DNA of 22,890 nucleotides, taken from the NCBI GenBank assembly GCA_001399705.1, contig LJCR01000006.1:1-22890 (forward strand). Reading direction: 5' to 3'. How positions within the stretch are numbered: the first letter of the stretch is position 1; each line of letters begins with the position of its first letter. Shown here piece after piece: positions 15,178 to 22,890 of the stretch. The translations under genes and the position numbers were made by a program. Source of the DNA: Kouleothrix aurantiaca. GTDB lineage: Bacteria > Chloroflexota > Chloroflexia > Chloroflexales > Roseiflexaceae. The notes beneath the pieces were generated by a model, which saw nothing but the letters and a program-made list of their open reading frames with translations, had not been told where the DNA came from and did no database searches.

Positions 15178-17106
15178 ATGGACAACCCTTTCATGAAACG
15201 CGCGACAGAATTCCTGCGCGATGAAGAAGCGTTCCTTGCACTGGTAAGTCCCGAGCCTGTCCGCTATTTCTTACATCAACCAGGTGCATCTGGCGTGCTC
15301 TATGATCGGCTTGTTCTTATCCAAGGTACGCCTGGTAGTGGCAAGACTACTCTCGCACGACTCTTCACCTATCCTGCCGTTGCAACCCTACTCCGTAACA
15401 GTAGCATGAGTACCTACCAGCCTCTTGTCCATGCCTTACGTGAGTGCGGAGGACTCACCGATAGAAATCCTAGTGTCGTTGGCTGTCGCCTACCACTTGA
15501 GACAGATTACCGCGACTTTTGGGAGTTCCCATACTCTGATGAACTCAAAATGGGGCTGATGATGGCCCTTGTTCAGGCGCGCGCAGTACTGGGGTGGTTC
15601 CGTAATCTTATGCAGGCAGGCGTAGATTTGTCTCGGGTTTCAATCGTGCCGCGTGCTGATGCTGATGCAGCGACAGCAGCAATAGGTGGCGTTATTGCTT
15701 CAGATATCATGGAACGTGCCCGCTCAGTCGAAAGATCCATCTACGATATTATTGGTGCACTTGTAGCCCCCGAGCTTTCTCAGCTTCCAATAGCTGCAAC
15801 GAGCGCATACCGTCCTTTCGATGTCATAGATCATATTCATATCGTGAATGTCAATCCCGATACTCCATCGATACTTTCCTTACGCCCACTTGTGATGTTG
15901 GATGATGCCCACACACTCCATCCAGCACAATTTCGTGGTTTAATCCGCTGGCTGACACGGCGTGAGTTGCGCGTTGCGCGATGGGTTCTTACACGCTTTG
16001 ATGTATTTCATCCACGTGAGTCATTAACCACGATCTCCGATGAACAAGCCACAGCGATCGAGCTTCCTGGCATCACAGCAACCCGCGATACGGTCGATAT
16101 TCGTCTACAGAGCGGCGTAACAGATCGCACAGAGCAACGTCAGGCGTTCCGGCGAATGGCGAAGGATATGTCAGGCCGTTATCTGCGTCAGATGTCACTC
16201 TTTAGTAGTCGCAATCTCTCGCAGCTTACAGATCTTCTAAGTACGGAGTCTGAACCGCTCGCACCTACGAAACTACATTATCTAGAGGCGAGTATTAGCA
16301 ACCTGCAACATCAGCTACATATCACCGATTCACGCTGCGCTACTCTATTAGCGACCGTGGATGCGTATCGCTTTGGCAAACAGCAGATACCTGATGATGT
16401 TCGCCTCGCCATGTTAGCCATTTTATTGCACCGCTATGCAAAACGCACCGCGCAACGTCATATGTTTGAAGAAGACCCCGATCCTGCTAAGCCGATTGAG
16501 GCCGACTCAACTGTATACAATGCCGCGCGCTTGCATTTGTTACACCAGCACGATCGCCCGTATTATGTTGGAATAGATGCGGTCTGCGATGCTAGCTCTG
16601 AAAATGCAGAACAATTCTTGCGTCTTGCTGCCATCCTTGTCGCTGAAGCATCTACCCAACTGATTCGTGGGCGATCCCCATCGCTTAATGCACGCACACA
16701 GAATTTGCTCCTGCGCCAACGCGCAGGTGAAATTCTTGATGTTTGGGACTTTCCACAATGCAAGCTTGTTCGGCACTTGGTCGGGGGTATCGCAACACAG
16801 TGCCTGTCGACGTCCCTCGAACCCAACGCTTGGCTAGGCTCGGGCGCGAATGCCTATGGTATTCGACAGTTGGAATTTGATGAGCTCCCAGAGAAATATC
16901 CGCAGCTTGCTCAAGTATTACATTATGCGATTGCTTACAATGCGGTGACGCTAATTCCTCACTATCAGTGTAAAGATCAAGAGTGGTGTCTACTCGAATT
17001 GGGGGGTATGGTAATCCTCCACCATGGTTTAACGCTGTTCCGCGGTGGGTTCTTAGAAGGAACTGCCAAAGAACTCTTGCGAATGTTGCAAGGGGAGACG
17101 CAATGA
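15178..17106 (+). CDS. P-loop ATPase, ORC/CDC6-like AAA type, 642 aa
   Basis: Walker A is G50-TPGSGKTT58 and Walker B is LVMLDDAH with D242/D243, followed by a helix and WLTRRELRVARWVLTRFDVF, a plausible sensor-1 region. The roughly 190-residue insertion between Walker A and B is long and mostly helical. The C-terminal 300 residues are helical with no enzymatic motif I recognise. The general pattern resembles the ORC-CDC6-like ATPase group reported next to PRTase-like proteins in predicted conflict systems (memory, not searched). It may sense or remodel a nucleic-acid or protein trigger and gate the enzymes. It starts 8 nt after the previous stop with AAGGTGG upstream, and overlaps the next gene by 4 nt. 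Confidence 0.75.
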   Translation: MDNPFMKRATEFLRDEEAFLALVSPEPVRYFLHQPGASGVLYDRLVLIQGTPGSGKTTLARLFTYPAVATLLRNSSMSTYQPLVHALRECGGLTDRNPSVVGCRLPLETDYRDFWEFPYSDELKMGLMMALVQARAVLGWFRNLMQAGVDLSRVSIVPRADADAATAAIGGVIASDIMERARSVERSIYDIIGALVAPELSQLPIAATSAYRPFDVIDHIHIVNVNPDTPSILSLRPLVMLDDAHTLHPAQFRGLIRWLTRRELRVARWVLTRFDVFHPRESLTTISDEQATAIELPGITATRDTVDIRLQSGVTDRTEQRQAFRRMAKDMSGRYLRQMSLFSSRNLSQLTDLLSTESEPLAPTKLHYLEASISNLQHQLHITDSRCATLLATVDAYRFGKQQIPDDVRLAMLAILLHRYAKRTAQRHMFEEDPDPAKPIEADSTVYNAARLHLLHQHDRPYYVGIDAVCDASSENAEQFLRLAAILVAEASTQLIRGRSPSLNARTQNLLLRQRAGEILDVWDFPQCKLVRHLVGGIATQCLSTSLEPNAWLGSGANAYGIRQLEFDELPEKYPQLAQVLHYAIAYNAVTLIPHYQCKDQEWCLLELGGMVILHHGLTLFRGGFLEGTAKELLRMLQGETQ

Positions 17107-18188
17107 AAACGCGAAGGTGGGAATATTGTGTGTATCAGCGTGGGAGCGAAATTCCTACCTTTGTCGACGATTATTTTGCCGCCAAAGATCGGCGCGTTTT
17201 GGTCATAGCCGGTTTAGGTTTTGATTGGCGCTCCATAAATATCAGCGCTACAATTGCATCACCACTTGGGGAGCGTGTGCAAGGACTTCTCCTTCAGGAA
17301 GAGCGGCCAAATCCTGATCCTCGGCTTGTCGAACGCGTATCCCTATGCCTCCATCAGATGCAGAGCTTGATCCCTGTCTGCGATGTTCAGACAATAGAGA
17401 TCTTCGCTCCTGACGGTGCCGTTGTGAGTGGACGAAATGCTGTTCGCGTGATTCGACAAACCTCACTTGACAGCTTCACAGATATCGTAATCGATGCTAG
17501 CGCGTTGTCGATAGGTATTCTATTTCCACTAGTGCGCTATGTGCTCCACAAAGCTGAAAGCAGCATCTCCCCATTGCATGTACACCTGATGTTTACCTCG
17601 GTACCAGCCTATGATGATGCGATCACTGCTACTGCGAGCGATATCGTCGGAACAATTCATGGCTTTAAAGGTGGGTTAAACCTGGATCAGAATTATGATG
17701 CAGCGCGACTTTGGCTTCCTCAATTAGTGAAGGGGCAGCGAGCCGTACTGGATCGCCTTCATACCTATGTTAATCCACACGATGTTTGCCCTATTTTGCC
17801 ATTCCCAGCACACCATCCTCGTATGGCCGATCGTCTAATCGAATATTATCAGCAAGAGTTTGAGAGTACATGGGAGGTTGATGATAGCGCGATTGTATAT
17901 GCTGCTGAGCACAACCCTCTTGATCTCTACCGAACCGTTTTACGAATTGATGAAACGCGCAAGCGGATATTTGAGGTCATGGGTAATTCCTTAATTGTAC
18001 TCTCACCGATAGGGAGCAAAACCCTTGCCCTCGGTGCGATGATGGCTGCTATTGAGCGAGATCTACCAGTTACTTATGTCGAAACTGTAGCTTACATGGC
18101 TGATTGGTCCGCTCTCCCCCAACAGCCTACTAGCGAAGGCGAGATTATACATCTGTGGCTCTATGATGGTGAGCATGATCATAGCTGA
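17103..18188 (+). CDS. Uncharacterised Rossmann-like protein, 361 aa
   Basis: I do not recognise a family. Hydrophobic strand/turn patterns suggest alternating alpha/beta folds: RRVLVIAGLGFDWRSINI (about 30-47), FTDIVIDASALSIGILFPLV near 125-145, LHVHLMFTSVPAY near 160-172, and NSLIVLSPIGSKTLALGAMM near 297-316. The last block, with a Gly-Ser-Lys turn after a strand and a following helix, is reminiscent of nucleotide-binding CARF/SAVED-type sensors, but that is speculation. No metal-binding or nuclease motif is seen. The start at 17103 is chosen for its ATGA overlap with the ATPase gene; an earlier in-frame start would lie 120 nt inside that gene. Confidence 0.75.
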   Translation: MKTRRWEYCVYQRGSEIPTFVDDYFAAKDRRVLVIAGLGFDWRSINISATIASPLGERVQGLLLQEERPNPDPRLVERVSLCLHQMQSLIPVCDVQTIEIFAPDGAVVSGRNAVRVIRQTSLDSFTDIVIDASALSIGILFPLVRYVLHKAESSISPLHVHLMFTSVPAYDDAITATASDIVGTIHGFKGGLNLDQNYDAARLWLPQLVKGQRAVLDRLHTYVNPHDVCPILPFPAHHPRMADRLIEYYQQEFESTWEVDDSAIVYAAEHNPLDLYRTVLRIDETRKRIFEVMGNSLIVLSPIGSKTLALGAMMAAIERDLPVTYVETVAYMADWSALPQQPTSEGEIIHLWLYDGEHDHS

Positions 18189-18202
18189 ATTACAAAGGCA
18201 TC

Positions 18203-19306
18203 ATGTATATGAATGGAACGATCTTCGATGTCGCCAAGCTGCGGCCATCGATCATTGGCACTGGATTGATTGCACTTGATGTTGTTATCAACGAAGATGT
18301 AAGGGCATCACCGCGTCTCTGGGCTGGCGGGACGTGCGGTAACGTTCTTACAATCTTAAGCTACCTAAATTGGCAATCTTTTCCGATTGCTCGCTTTGGT
18401 GAGGATAAAGCCGCGCAACTAGTGCGTCATGATCTTCAAAAGTGGGGTGTGTGTCTCGATTGGTCCTCTCTTGAGCCAAAAGGAGAGACACCTATTTTCC
18501 TGCACTACATACAGAAGAATGCATTTGGGAATCCCGTTCATCGCTTCGTACGAGTTTGTCCACAATGCGGAACAACGTATCCGGGCTATAAACCAGTGCA
18601 TGCTACTGTAGCTGCAGACATAGCAACTCACCTTATGGTTCCCCAGGTGTTCTTTCTCGATCGGCTCTCTCGCGGCGCACTAACCCTTGCGCAATCTTGT
18701 GCTAATCAAGGGGCCATTATTGTATTTGAGCCTTCAGGTATTAAGGAGGAAAATCTGTTCAATGAAGCAATGGCGCTAGCCCATATCGTCAAATATTCTC
18801 AAGAACGACTCGTCAACATAGATGCTTTCAATCGTTCATCAGGACCACTCTTGGAGATCCGAACTATGGGTGGTGCCGGTCTAGCGTATCGTAGTCGGAT
18901 AGAGAAATGCTCCACTAATGGTTGGCAACATATCGATGCATATCCAGCCATGATGCTTCGTGATTCGGCAGGGGCTGGTGATTGGTGTACTGCAGGCATT
19001 ATCCACACAGTGGGACGAGGCGGTATTGCTGAGTTCTGCTTGATGACACCAGAGAAATTGTATGAGGCGTTGTGTTTCGGTCAGGCACTGGCTGCATGGA
19101 ATTGTGGCTTTGAAGGCGCCCGAGGCGGAATGTACGAGGTGTCCAAAGAAGTACTTCAGTTGGAGATAAAATCGATTCTCGATCGACACCTAGAACCCAG
19201 GCTCGCAAGTATTGAAAGACTATTAGAAACAACTGATGGGGAACCCGATAGTGATGTGCTCCAAGAGATTTGTCTGACGTGTCGGTGTAGCCGTGATGAA
19301 ATGTGA
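18203..19306 (+). CDS. PfkB-family carbohydrate/nucleoside kinase with extra cysteines, 367 aa
   Basis: The second PfkB signature is present as DSAGAGDWCTAG (254-265), with catalytic base D260 and the GAGD anion hole. The N-terminal G-x-G-x-x-A-x-D pattern (IIGTGLIALDVVINED, about 17-32) and AGGTCGNVL (about 42-50) are also typical of ribokinase-like enzymes. The protein would phosphorylate a sugar or nucleoside using ATP. Unusual additions are a CPQC pair (C119, C122) within the lid region and a C-terminal C357-x2-C360-x-C362 tail; together they could bind a metal, which is inference. It is last in the operon, 14 nt after the previous gene. It may supply or consume the phosphosugar handled by the SIS-HAD and PRTase-like proteins. 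Confidence 0.85.
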   Translation: MYMNGTIFDVAKLRPSIIGTGLIALDVVINEDVRASPRLWAGGTCGNVLTILSYLNWQSFPIARFGEDKAAQLVRHDLQKWGVCLDWSSLEPKGETPIFLHYIQKNAFGNPVHRFVRVCPQCGTTYPGYKPVHATVAADIATHLMVPQVFFLDRLSRGALTLAQSCANQGAIIVFEPSGIKEENLFNEAMALAHIVKYSQERLVNIDAFNRSSGPLLEIRTMGGAGLAYRSRIEKCSTNGWQHIDAYPAMMLRDSAGAGDWCTAGIIHTVGRGGIAEFCLMTPEKLYEALCFGQALAAWNCGFEGARGGMYEVSKEVLQLEIKSILDRHLEPRLASIERLLETTDGEPDSDVLQEICLTCRCSRDEM

Positions 19307-19406
19307 AAACCAGTTCGTGTCCAGTTATCCATGCATCTACCGGCCCAGAGTTTCCGACCATCTACACCTATGTGACCACGTACAGTCCTGGCATACCTGG
19401 CTAAGC

Positions 19407-20414
19407 TCATATCTTCGCCCGCTCCATTGCTTTGCGCATATCATCGTCGCTTGGCGTGAGATATATGCCGGTGGTGGCGATACTACTATGGCCCAGCGTT
19501 CGCTGCACTACCGCCAAATCGGCACCCGACTCAAGTAGACGGCGCGCGAGACTGTGGCGCAGGGTATGCGGCGTGGTGTGTTCCAGGCGCTGCGCCAAAT
19601 CGACCATTACGCCGACCCGCTCTAGTGAAGATACCAGTTGCGCGTCTAAACGGAAACGCGCGGCGGCCTCGTGTGCACGCTCCTCGACGACCCGTTGGAC
19701 CAGTCGTTGGTTAACGCCGGGATGTATTGGCCGACCAGCTGTGGTCGAAGCAAATCCGACGATCAGCGGCTCGCGCTCGGCATCACTGCCAATCAGGGGG
19801 ATGCCGTGCGGGCAGCGCAGGCGAGTCAGATAACGGCGGAGCAGATGGATCGCCTCGGCGCTCAGCATCACGCGGCGCATGCGGCCGCCTTTGCCGTGGC
19901 GGATCGTCACGTTGGCACCTGCGAGATCGAGATCGCGGAGCTGGACATCGCAGACTTCCTGCGCCCGCAGCCCAGCGTAGATCAGGAGCGCCAGCAGCGC
20001 TTCGTCGCGCAGGCGGATGCGCTCATCTTGTTCGCTGCGCACCGCCCGCAGGATGGCATCCACAGCTTCCGTGGGAATCGACTTGGGCGTTGGCTGGCTG
20101 GTTGGGATCGCCTTTATCTCCTCGGCGGGATTTTCCGTGATCAGCCCAGCGTCCGTCGCCCACGCGCAGTAGGCGCGGAGAGTCACCAGCGCGCGGTTGA
20201 TCGTGGTCGGCGCGGCGGCATCGTCCTTCTGGCGGGCCAGCCGCCACGTGTGCAGGTCGCCTTCACGTAGCAGCGCGGGATCGAATGGGCGACCACGCCA
20301 ACCCTCCCACCAGGTCACGAAGCCGGTGAGATCGCCCCGTGCCGCCTTAACGGTGAGCGGCGAGCGCCCCTTCTCGGCGAGGTATGTGAGGTAGTGGCTG
20401 ATTGACGCGTGCAT
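19407..20414 (-). CDS. Tyrosine recombinase / integrase, 335 aa
   Basis: A complete XerC/D-like site-specific recombinase. The N-terminal SAM-like core-binding domain covers about 1-100 (SHYLTYLAEKGRSPLTVKAA). The catalytic domain has R150 (AGLRAQEV), K175 (GKGGRMRR), H283-x-x-R286 (HTLRH), H309 (LGHS) and nucleophile Y318 (GIYLTP), so all active-site residues are present. An unusual insertion of about 25 residues lies around 250-278. GGAAG sits a few bases before the ATG. It converges on the five-gene operon with about 100 bp between, so it may be the recombinase that moved this island; inverted repeats lie directly upstream. Confidence 0.92.
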   Translation of the reverse strand: MHASISHYLTYLAEKGRSPLTVKAARGDLTGFVTWWEGWRGRPFDPALLREGDLHTWRLARQKDDAAAPTTINRALVTLRAYCAWATDAGLITENPAEEIKAIPTSQPTPKSIPTEAVDAILRAVRSEQDERIRLRDEALLALLIYAGLRAQEVCDVQLRDLDLAGANVTIRHGKGGRMRRVMLSAEAIHLLRRYLTRLRCPHGIPLIGSDAEREPLIVGFASTTAGRPIHPGVNQRLVQRVVEERAHEAAARFRLDAQLVSSLERVGVMVDLAQRLEHTTPHTLRHSLARRLLESGADLAVVQRTLGHSSIATTGIYLTPSDDDMRKAMERAKI

Positions 20415-20486
20415 GTGGCTTCCGTTAGGCAGGCGGAAAACAGTAAGCAGATCCTAGCAAAGGTTATCTGACATGTCAATGGGGAA

Positions 20487-20506
20487 TGGCTTTTTTACAA
20501 AAGCCA
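20487..20506. repeat. AT-rich hairpin
   Basis: TGGCTTTT (20487-20494) and AAAAGCCA (20499-20506) form a perfect 8-bp stem around TTAC. Because it is flanked by T and A runs it could work as a weak terminator on either strand, but it lies upstream of the integrase, so a recombinase- or regulator-related role is equally possible. Confidence 0.5.
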
Positions 20507-20513
20507 CAGGTTC

Positions 20514-20574
20514 TCCGACATGATGCCAGGTCAACTGACGGTTTCATGTCGGATATGTCGTAGCCTCCGACATG
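20514..20574. repeat. Three copies of the 9-mer TCCGACATG
   Basis: TCCGACATG occurs at 20514-20522 and 20566-20574, and in inverted orientation at 20545-20553. A related TGACATGTCA palindrome lies nearby (20469-20478). The inner pair makes a 9-bp stem with a 12-nt loop. Repeated short sites upstream of an integrase are typical of recombinase arm sites or regulator-binding sites; which applies here is not shown. Confidence 0.6.
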
Positions 20575-20671
20575 CTGAATAGTAATCAACTTTCATGAAG
20601 TCATAAAGGGTTGAAGAGGTTTCCATATCGGTTTCGTTGGGATATCAATTGGTGGTAATAGATACGACGCA

Positions 20672-20722
20672 CGTTTCCCCACCATCCGTTCGGCCGCGTG
20701 CCTGGCGGATGGTAGGGAAACG
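20672..20722. repeat. 17-bp inverted repeat, 17-nt spacer
   Basis: CGTTTCCCCACCATCCG (20672-20688) and 20706-20722 are inverted repeats matching at 16 of 17 positions. They flank a 17-nt GC-rich centre. A neighbouring 7-bp inverted repeat (ATCGGGA at 20730-20736, TCCCGAT at 20744-20750) follows. Possible explanations are a recombination site, an operator pair or a remnant of an inserted element. Confidence 0.65.
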
Positions 20723-20726
20723 CTAG

Positions 20727-21176
20727 ACAATCGGGAGTCGCTATCCCGATGTCCTCGACGGATTTTACCACACGTACACGCGAGTTGGGCTGAGACGAGC
20801 GCTGTTACTCCCCAGGCTACCGCGCAGCGCGTCCGGCGCGCTGCTGCGCTTGCTGCACCGCTTCTACGGCCAGGATCTCGCAACGGTCGCGCCGGACGCG
20901 GCCGTGTGGCCGAGCCTATCTGATCGGAACTATGGCGCGCCGATCTCCGGCCAGACGCTTGCCGACATCTGCAAGCGGCGGCTGGACTTCTCAGCCGTTC
21001 ACCAGATCCGCCATACCTTCGCCAAGGAACTGGAGGAGCGCGGCGTGAAGCCGAGTGAAATTCAGCGGCGGCTTGGCCACCAGTCGCTGCGCACGACGAC
21101 GATCTACCTGGGCCGGCTCTCGTCGGCGGAGAATCCGGTTAGCGAGGCGATGGCGGATGATCTGGGCATCGAGTAA
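20727..21176 (+). pseudogene. Truncated second tyrosine recombinase (C-terminal fragment)
   Basis: The frame is open from 20727. Its last 110 or so codons clearly match the C-terminal catalytic half of a tyrosine recombinase: HQIRHTFAKELEERG gives H-x-x-R, QRRLGHQSLRTT gives the second His, and IYLG gives the nucleophile Tyr. The first catalytic Arg and the whole N-terminal domain are missing, and no start codon with a ribosome binding site is visible. It cannot be a functional integrase alone. It differs clearly in sequence from the intact recombinase at 19407-20414, so it came from another element rather than from a local duplication. Confidence 0.8.
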
Positions 21177-21388
21177 GGAGCGGCGGTGCAGAAGATAACT
21201 GTCAATGACAAGCGCGATCAGGCTAGCAATTCCAGCCACTCGCTGACTTCTTTCGCGCTTGCCGGTCGTTTGTTCAGCTGCGGTGCCAAGAGACTGCGCA
21301 GCATGCCATTGGCGTCGTCAGGTAGGGCAGCTTTGTCAACCTTTGGGAGCAATAGTGGCTCGTTCGCAGGATGCCCCACAGACTTTGG

Positions 21389-22890
21389 TCACACTCTAAA
21401 GATATCCACTTTCGTCTCTAGACACTTTCGCAGCGACAGGTCGTTCGCGCCAATCTCGAACCAGCTCGTCGGCTTCTGGTAGAAATCGAGGCCACGACCA
21501 ATCTTGAGCACCCAGCCGTTATCGATGCGGATCTCCCGGTCGTGCATGGTGGCGCTAAATTCAAGATCTAGCACGATATCCTGCTCGAGCAGGCTCTGCT
21601 GCAGGTCGCTCAGCTTGTTCTGAGCGTCAGCGCGTTGGCTTTCATCGTCGTAGCTGGTGATCAGCTTGATGCGCCGGATGGTCGAGCTTGTCAGCACGAC
21701 CTCGCAAAAGCGGACGAAGTTCTGGATCTGGTGGGGCATGCGGATATATGGGTCTTCGACAACCACCTTCTGGGCACCGCGTAGGTATGCGGCCATAATC
21801 GACTCGTAGCTGTGGCCGGTGTCGCCGTAGAAGATCGTGTAGTGCTGCTCTTTGAGCTCCGGTTCGCGTGTAGCCGGGCGCACCGGCTCGCTTGAGTCGA
21901 GTGGCGTAACAACGGGTGCTGGTGCCGGCTGCTGGGCCTTGCTCGCGGTCTTCTTCACGTCAGCTGTTGCCCCCAGTACATGTCGGGTCGGCTGCTGGGT
22001 GGCCGCGGCACCACGCGATTCTGGACAGTACACGATGACCTCGCGGCCGTCAGTGGCAACGTACGACAGATCAATCTTCGCAAACTCGTCGTCGGGCTTG
22101 CGCTTGTTCATCTGCTCCTTGATCCGCCGCCGACATTCGACCGCGTAGGTCACGTACTCCTCGAATTCGGCATCACTCGGTGGTCCATCAGGATGCAGAA
22201 TCTTCAGAAACGCTGCGATCGTCTTCTTAATGCCTTTTTCGTCGCGCCCCTCCACCGCCGCGCCGAGCCGCACGCGCTTGGTGACTTCCTCGTAGCGGTT
22301 GCTGTGCGCGAACTGGTAATGGAAGGCCTCAGCCAGGTAGTCGGTGATAAAGCCGTAGCTGTTCGTCAGGAACTCGCTGCTGTTCTTCGGCATCTCCCAG
22401 CCGGGCAGATAACACGCGAATCGGTCAAGAATCGCCAGATCAAACTCCTTGGCCAACGGTAGAAACAAATCATGCTCGGCTGAGTTGACGATCTGTTCGA
22501 CGGATTGGTCGATATTGCCAACAAAGGCCAGGCTGGCGTCAGCGATCACCTCCACCCCGCGCGAGAAGCGCCCATTGGCCATGAAGTCTTTCATGATCTG
22601 CATGGTGTCGGGATCGTTGATTCTAATACCGCCGACCTCGTCGAACGCGACGGTGTCCCAATAGCCGACCAAACCGATCCGCTTGCGCGCGTTGTTATAG
22701 AAGAGGGTGGCCTTGGTCGCCTGCCCGCCGCTGACCAGCGTGGCATAGGGTGAGAATTCGCTGAAGAAGTACGACTTGCCGGTGCCACGCGGCCCAAGCT
22801 CGATCAAGTTGAAGTTTGGCTCGACCAGCGGAGCCAGTCGCGCGATGAAGTGCAGTTTTTGCCGCGCGGAAAGCTTGGACGGCTCCAATC
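21389..22890 (-). CDS. brxL: BrxL-like ATPase with MIT_C-like C-terminus (5' end outside window)
   Basis: About 500 residues are visible. The first in-frame start in view is a TTG at 22888, very likely internal: BrxL normally has a further N-terminal region, and the frame is open to the edge. The core has Walker A G-PRGTGKS (residues 32-39 as numbered here), Walker B VAFDEVGG (D83, E84) and the YNNARKRIGLVGYWD and FVGNI segments characteristic of BREX BrxL. A Lon-type protease domain is not evident. After a Pro/Ala-rich linker (about 295-350), residues about 358-495 resemble the MIT_C (phospholipase-D-like) domain: HYTIFYGDTGHSYESIM, VEDPYIR, LEFSATMHDREIRIDNGWV. That domain combination suggests a variant BREX or related defence role. 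No other BREX genes are in view. Confidence 0.8.
   Translation of the reverse strand, partial: LEPSKLSARQKLHFIARLAPLVEPNFNLIELGPRGTGKSYFFSEFSPYATLVSGGQATKATLFYNNARKRIGLVGYWDTVAFDEVGGIRINDPDTMQIMKDFMANGRFSRGVEVIADASLAFVGNIDQSVEQIVNSAEHDLFLPLAKEFDLAILDRFACYLPGWEMPKNSSEFLTNSYGFITDYLAEAFHYQFAHSNRYEEVTKRVRLGAAVEGRDEKGIKKTIAAFLKILHPDGPPSDAEFEEYVTYAVECRRRIKEQMNKRKPDDEFAKIDLSYVATDGREVIVYCPESRGAAATQQPTRHVLGATADVKKTASKAQQPAPAPVVTPLDSSEPVRPATREPELKEQHYTIFYGDTGHSYESIMAAYLRGAQKVVVEDPYIRMPHQIQNFVRFCEVVLTSSTIRRIKLITSYDDESQRADAQNKLSDLQQSLLEQDIVLDLEFSATMHDREIRIDNGWVLKIGRGLDFYQKPTSWFEIGANDLSLRKCLETKVDIFRV

Noticed and set aside
1..22890. tRNA genes or a CRISPR array
   Set aside because: No cloverleaf-like sequence with a GTTCRANNC arm and no regularly spaced repeats were noticed by eye. 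A tRNAscan or CRISPR finder run would be needed to exclude them formally.

Overview
The window looks like the accessory part of a genome from a GC-rich bacterium, probably a filamentous Chloroflexota relative. This is inferred from the overall base composition, a large PAS/GAF hybrid histidine kinase, and a secreted protein ending in a LYLPI-type tail often seen in that phylum. No rRNA, tRNA or CRISPR array was recognised, so the taxonomy is a guess.

Left part (1-6600): a GC-rich block of minus-strand genes of unknown function (102-962, 1422-2048, 2064-2435, 2566-2958). A segment of about 355 bp is present twice (about 860-1218 and 2868-3221). It holds the 5' end of a hypothetical gene, a leader of about 220 nt and a strong sigma70-type promoter. 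Beyond the right copy lies an intact 866-aa hybrid histidine kinase (3333-5933). Beyond the left copy only a deleted, frameshifted scrap of a similar kinase's receiver domain remains (1225-1379). The whole unit was evidently duplicated and one copy decayed. A convergent minus-strand gene (5998-6582) follows.

Middle part (6967-11880): a plus-strand cluster encodes a small protein, a protein resembling sigma-70 region 4, a further small protein and a secreted protein. A clear intrinsic-terminator-like hairpin follows, then a DUF1848-type cysteine-rich protein. A minus-strand AP2-like DNA-binding protein comes next. The gene-poor stretch 11014-12104 contains a long perfect-type hairpin and a MITE-like 153-bp inverted-repeat element.

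Right part (12105-19306): a visibly less GC-rich, tightly packed operon of five genes, with 4-nt overlaps or short gaps throughout. It encodes a SIS-HAD fusion, a phosphoribosyltransferase-like protein, a P-loop ATPase resembling ORC/CDC6-type AAA proteins, an unrecognised Rossmann-like protein, and a PfkB-type sugar/nucleoside kinase with extra cysteines. Taken together these suggest a pathway that makes or modifies a phosphorylated sugar or nucleotide under control of an ATPase. From its gene content and setting it is a good candidate for an anti-phage or other conflict system. It is followed by a complete tyrosine recombinase (19407-20414, minus), a palindrome-rich 400 bp, a truncated second recombinase (about 20727-21176), and a BrxL-like ATPase with an MIT_C-like C-terminus that runs off the right edge (21389-22890, minus). 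The combination reads as a defence or mobile island.
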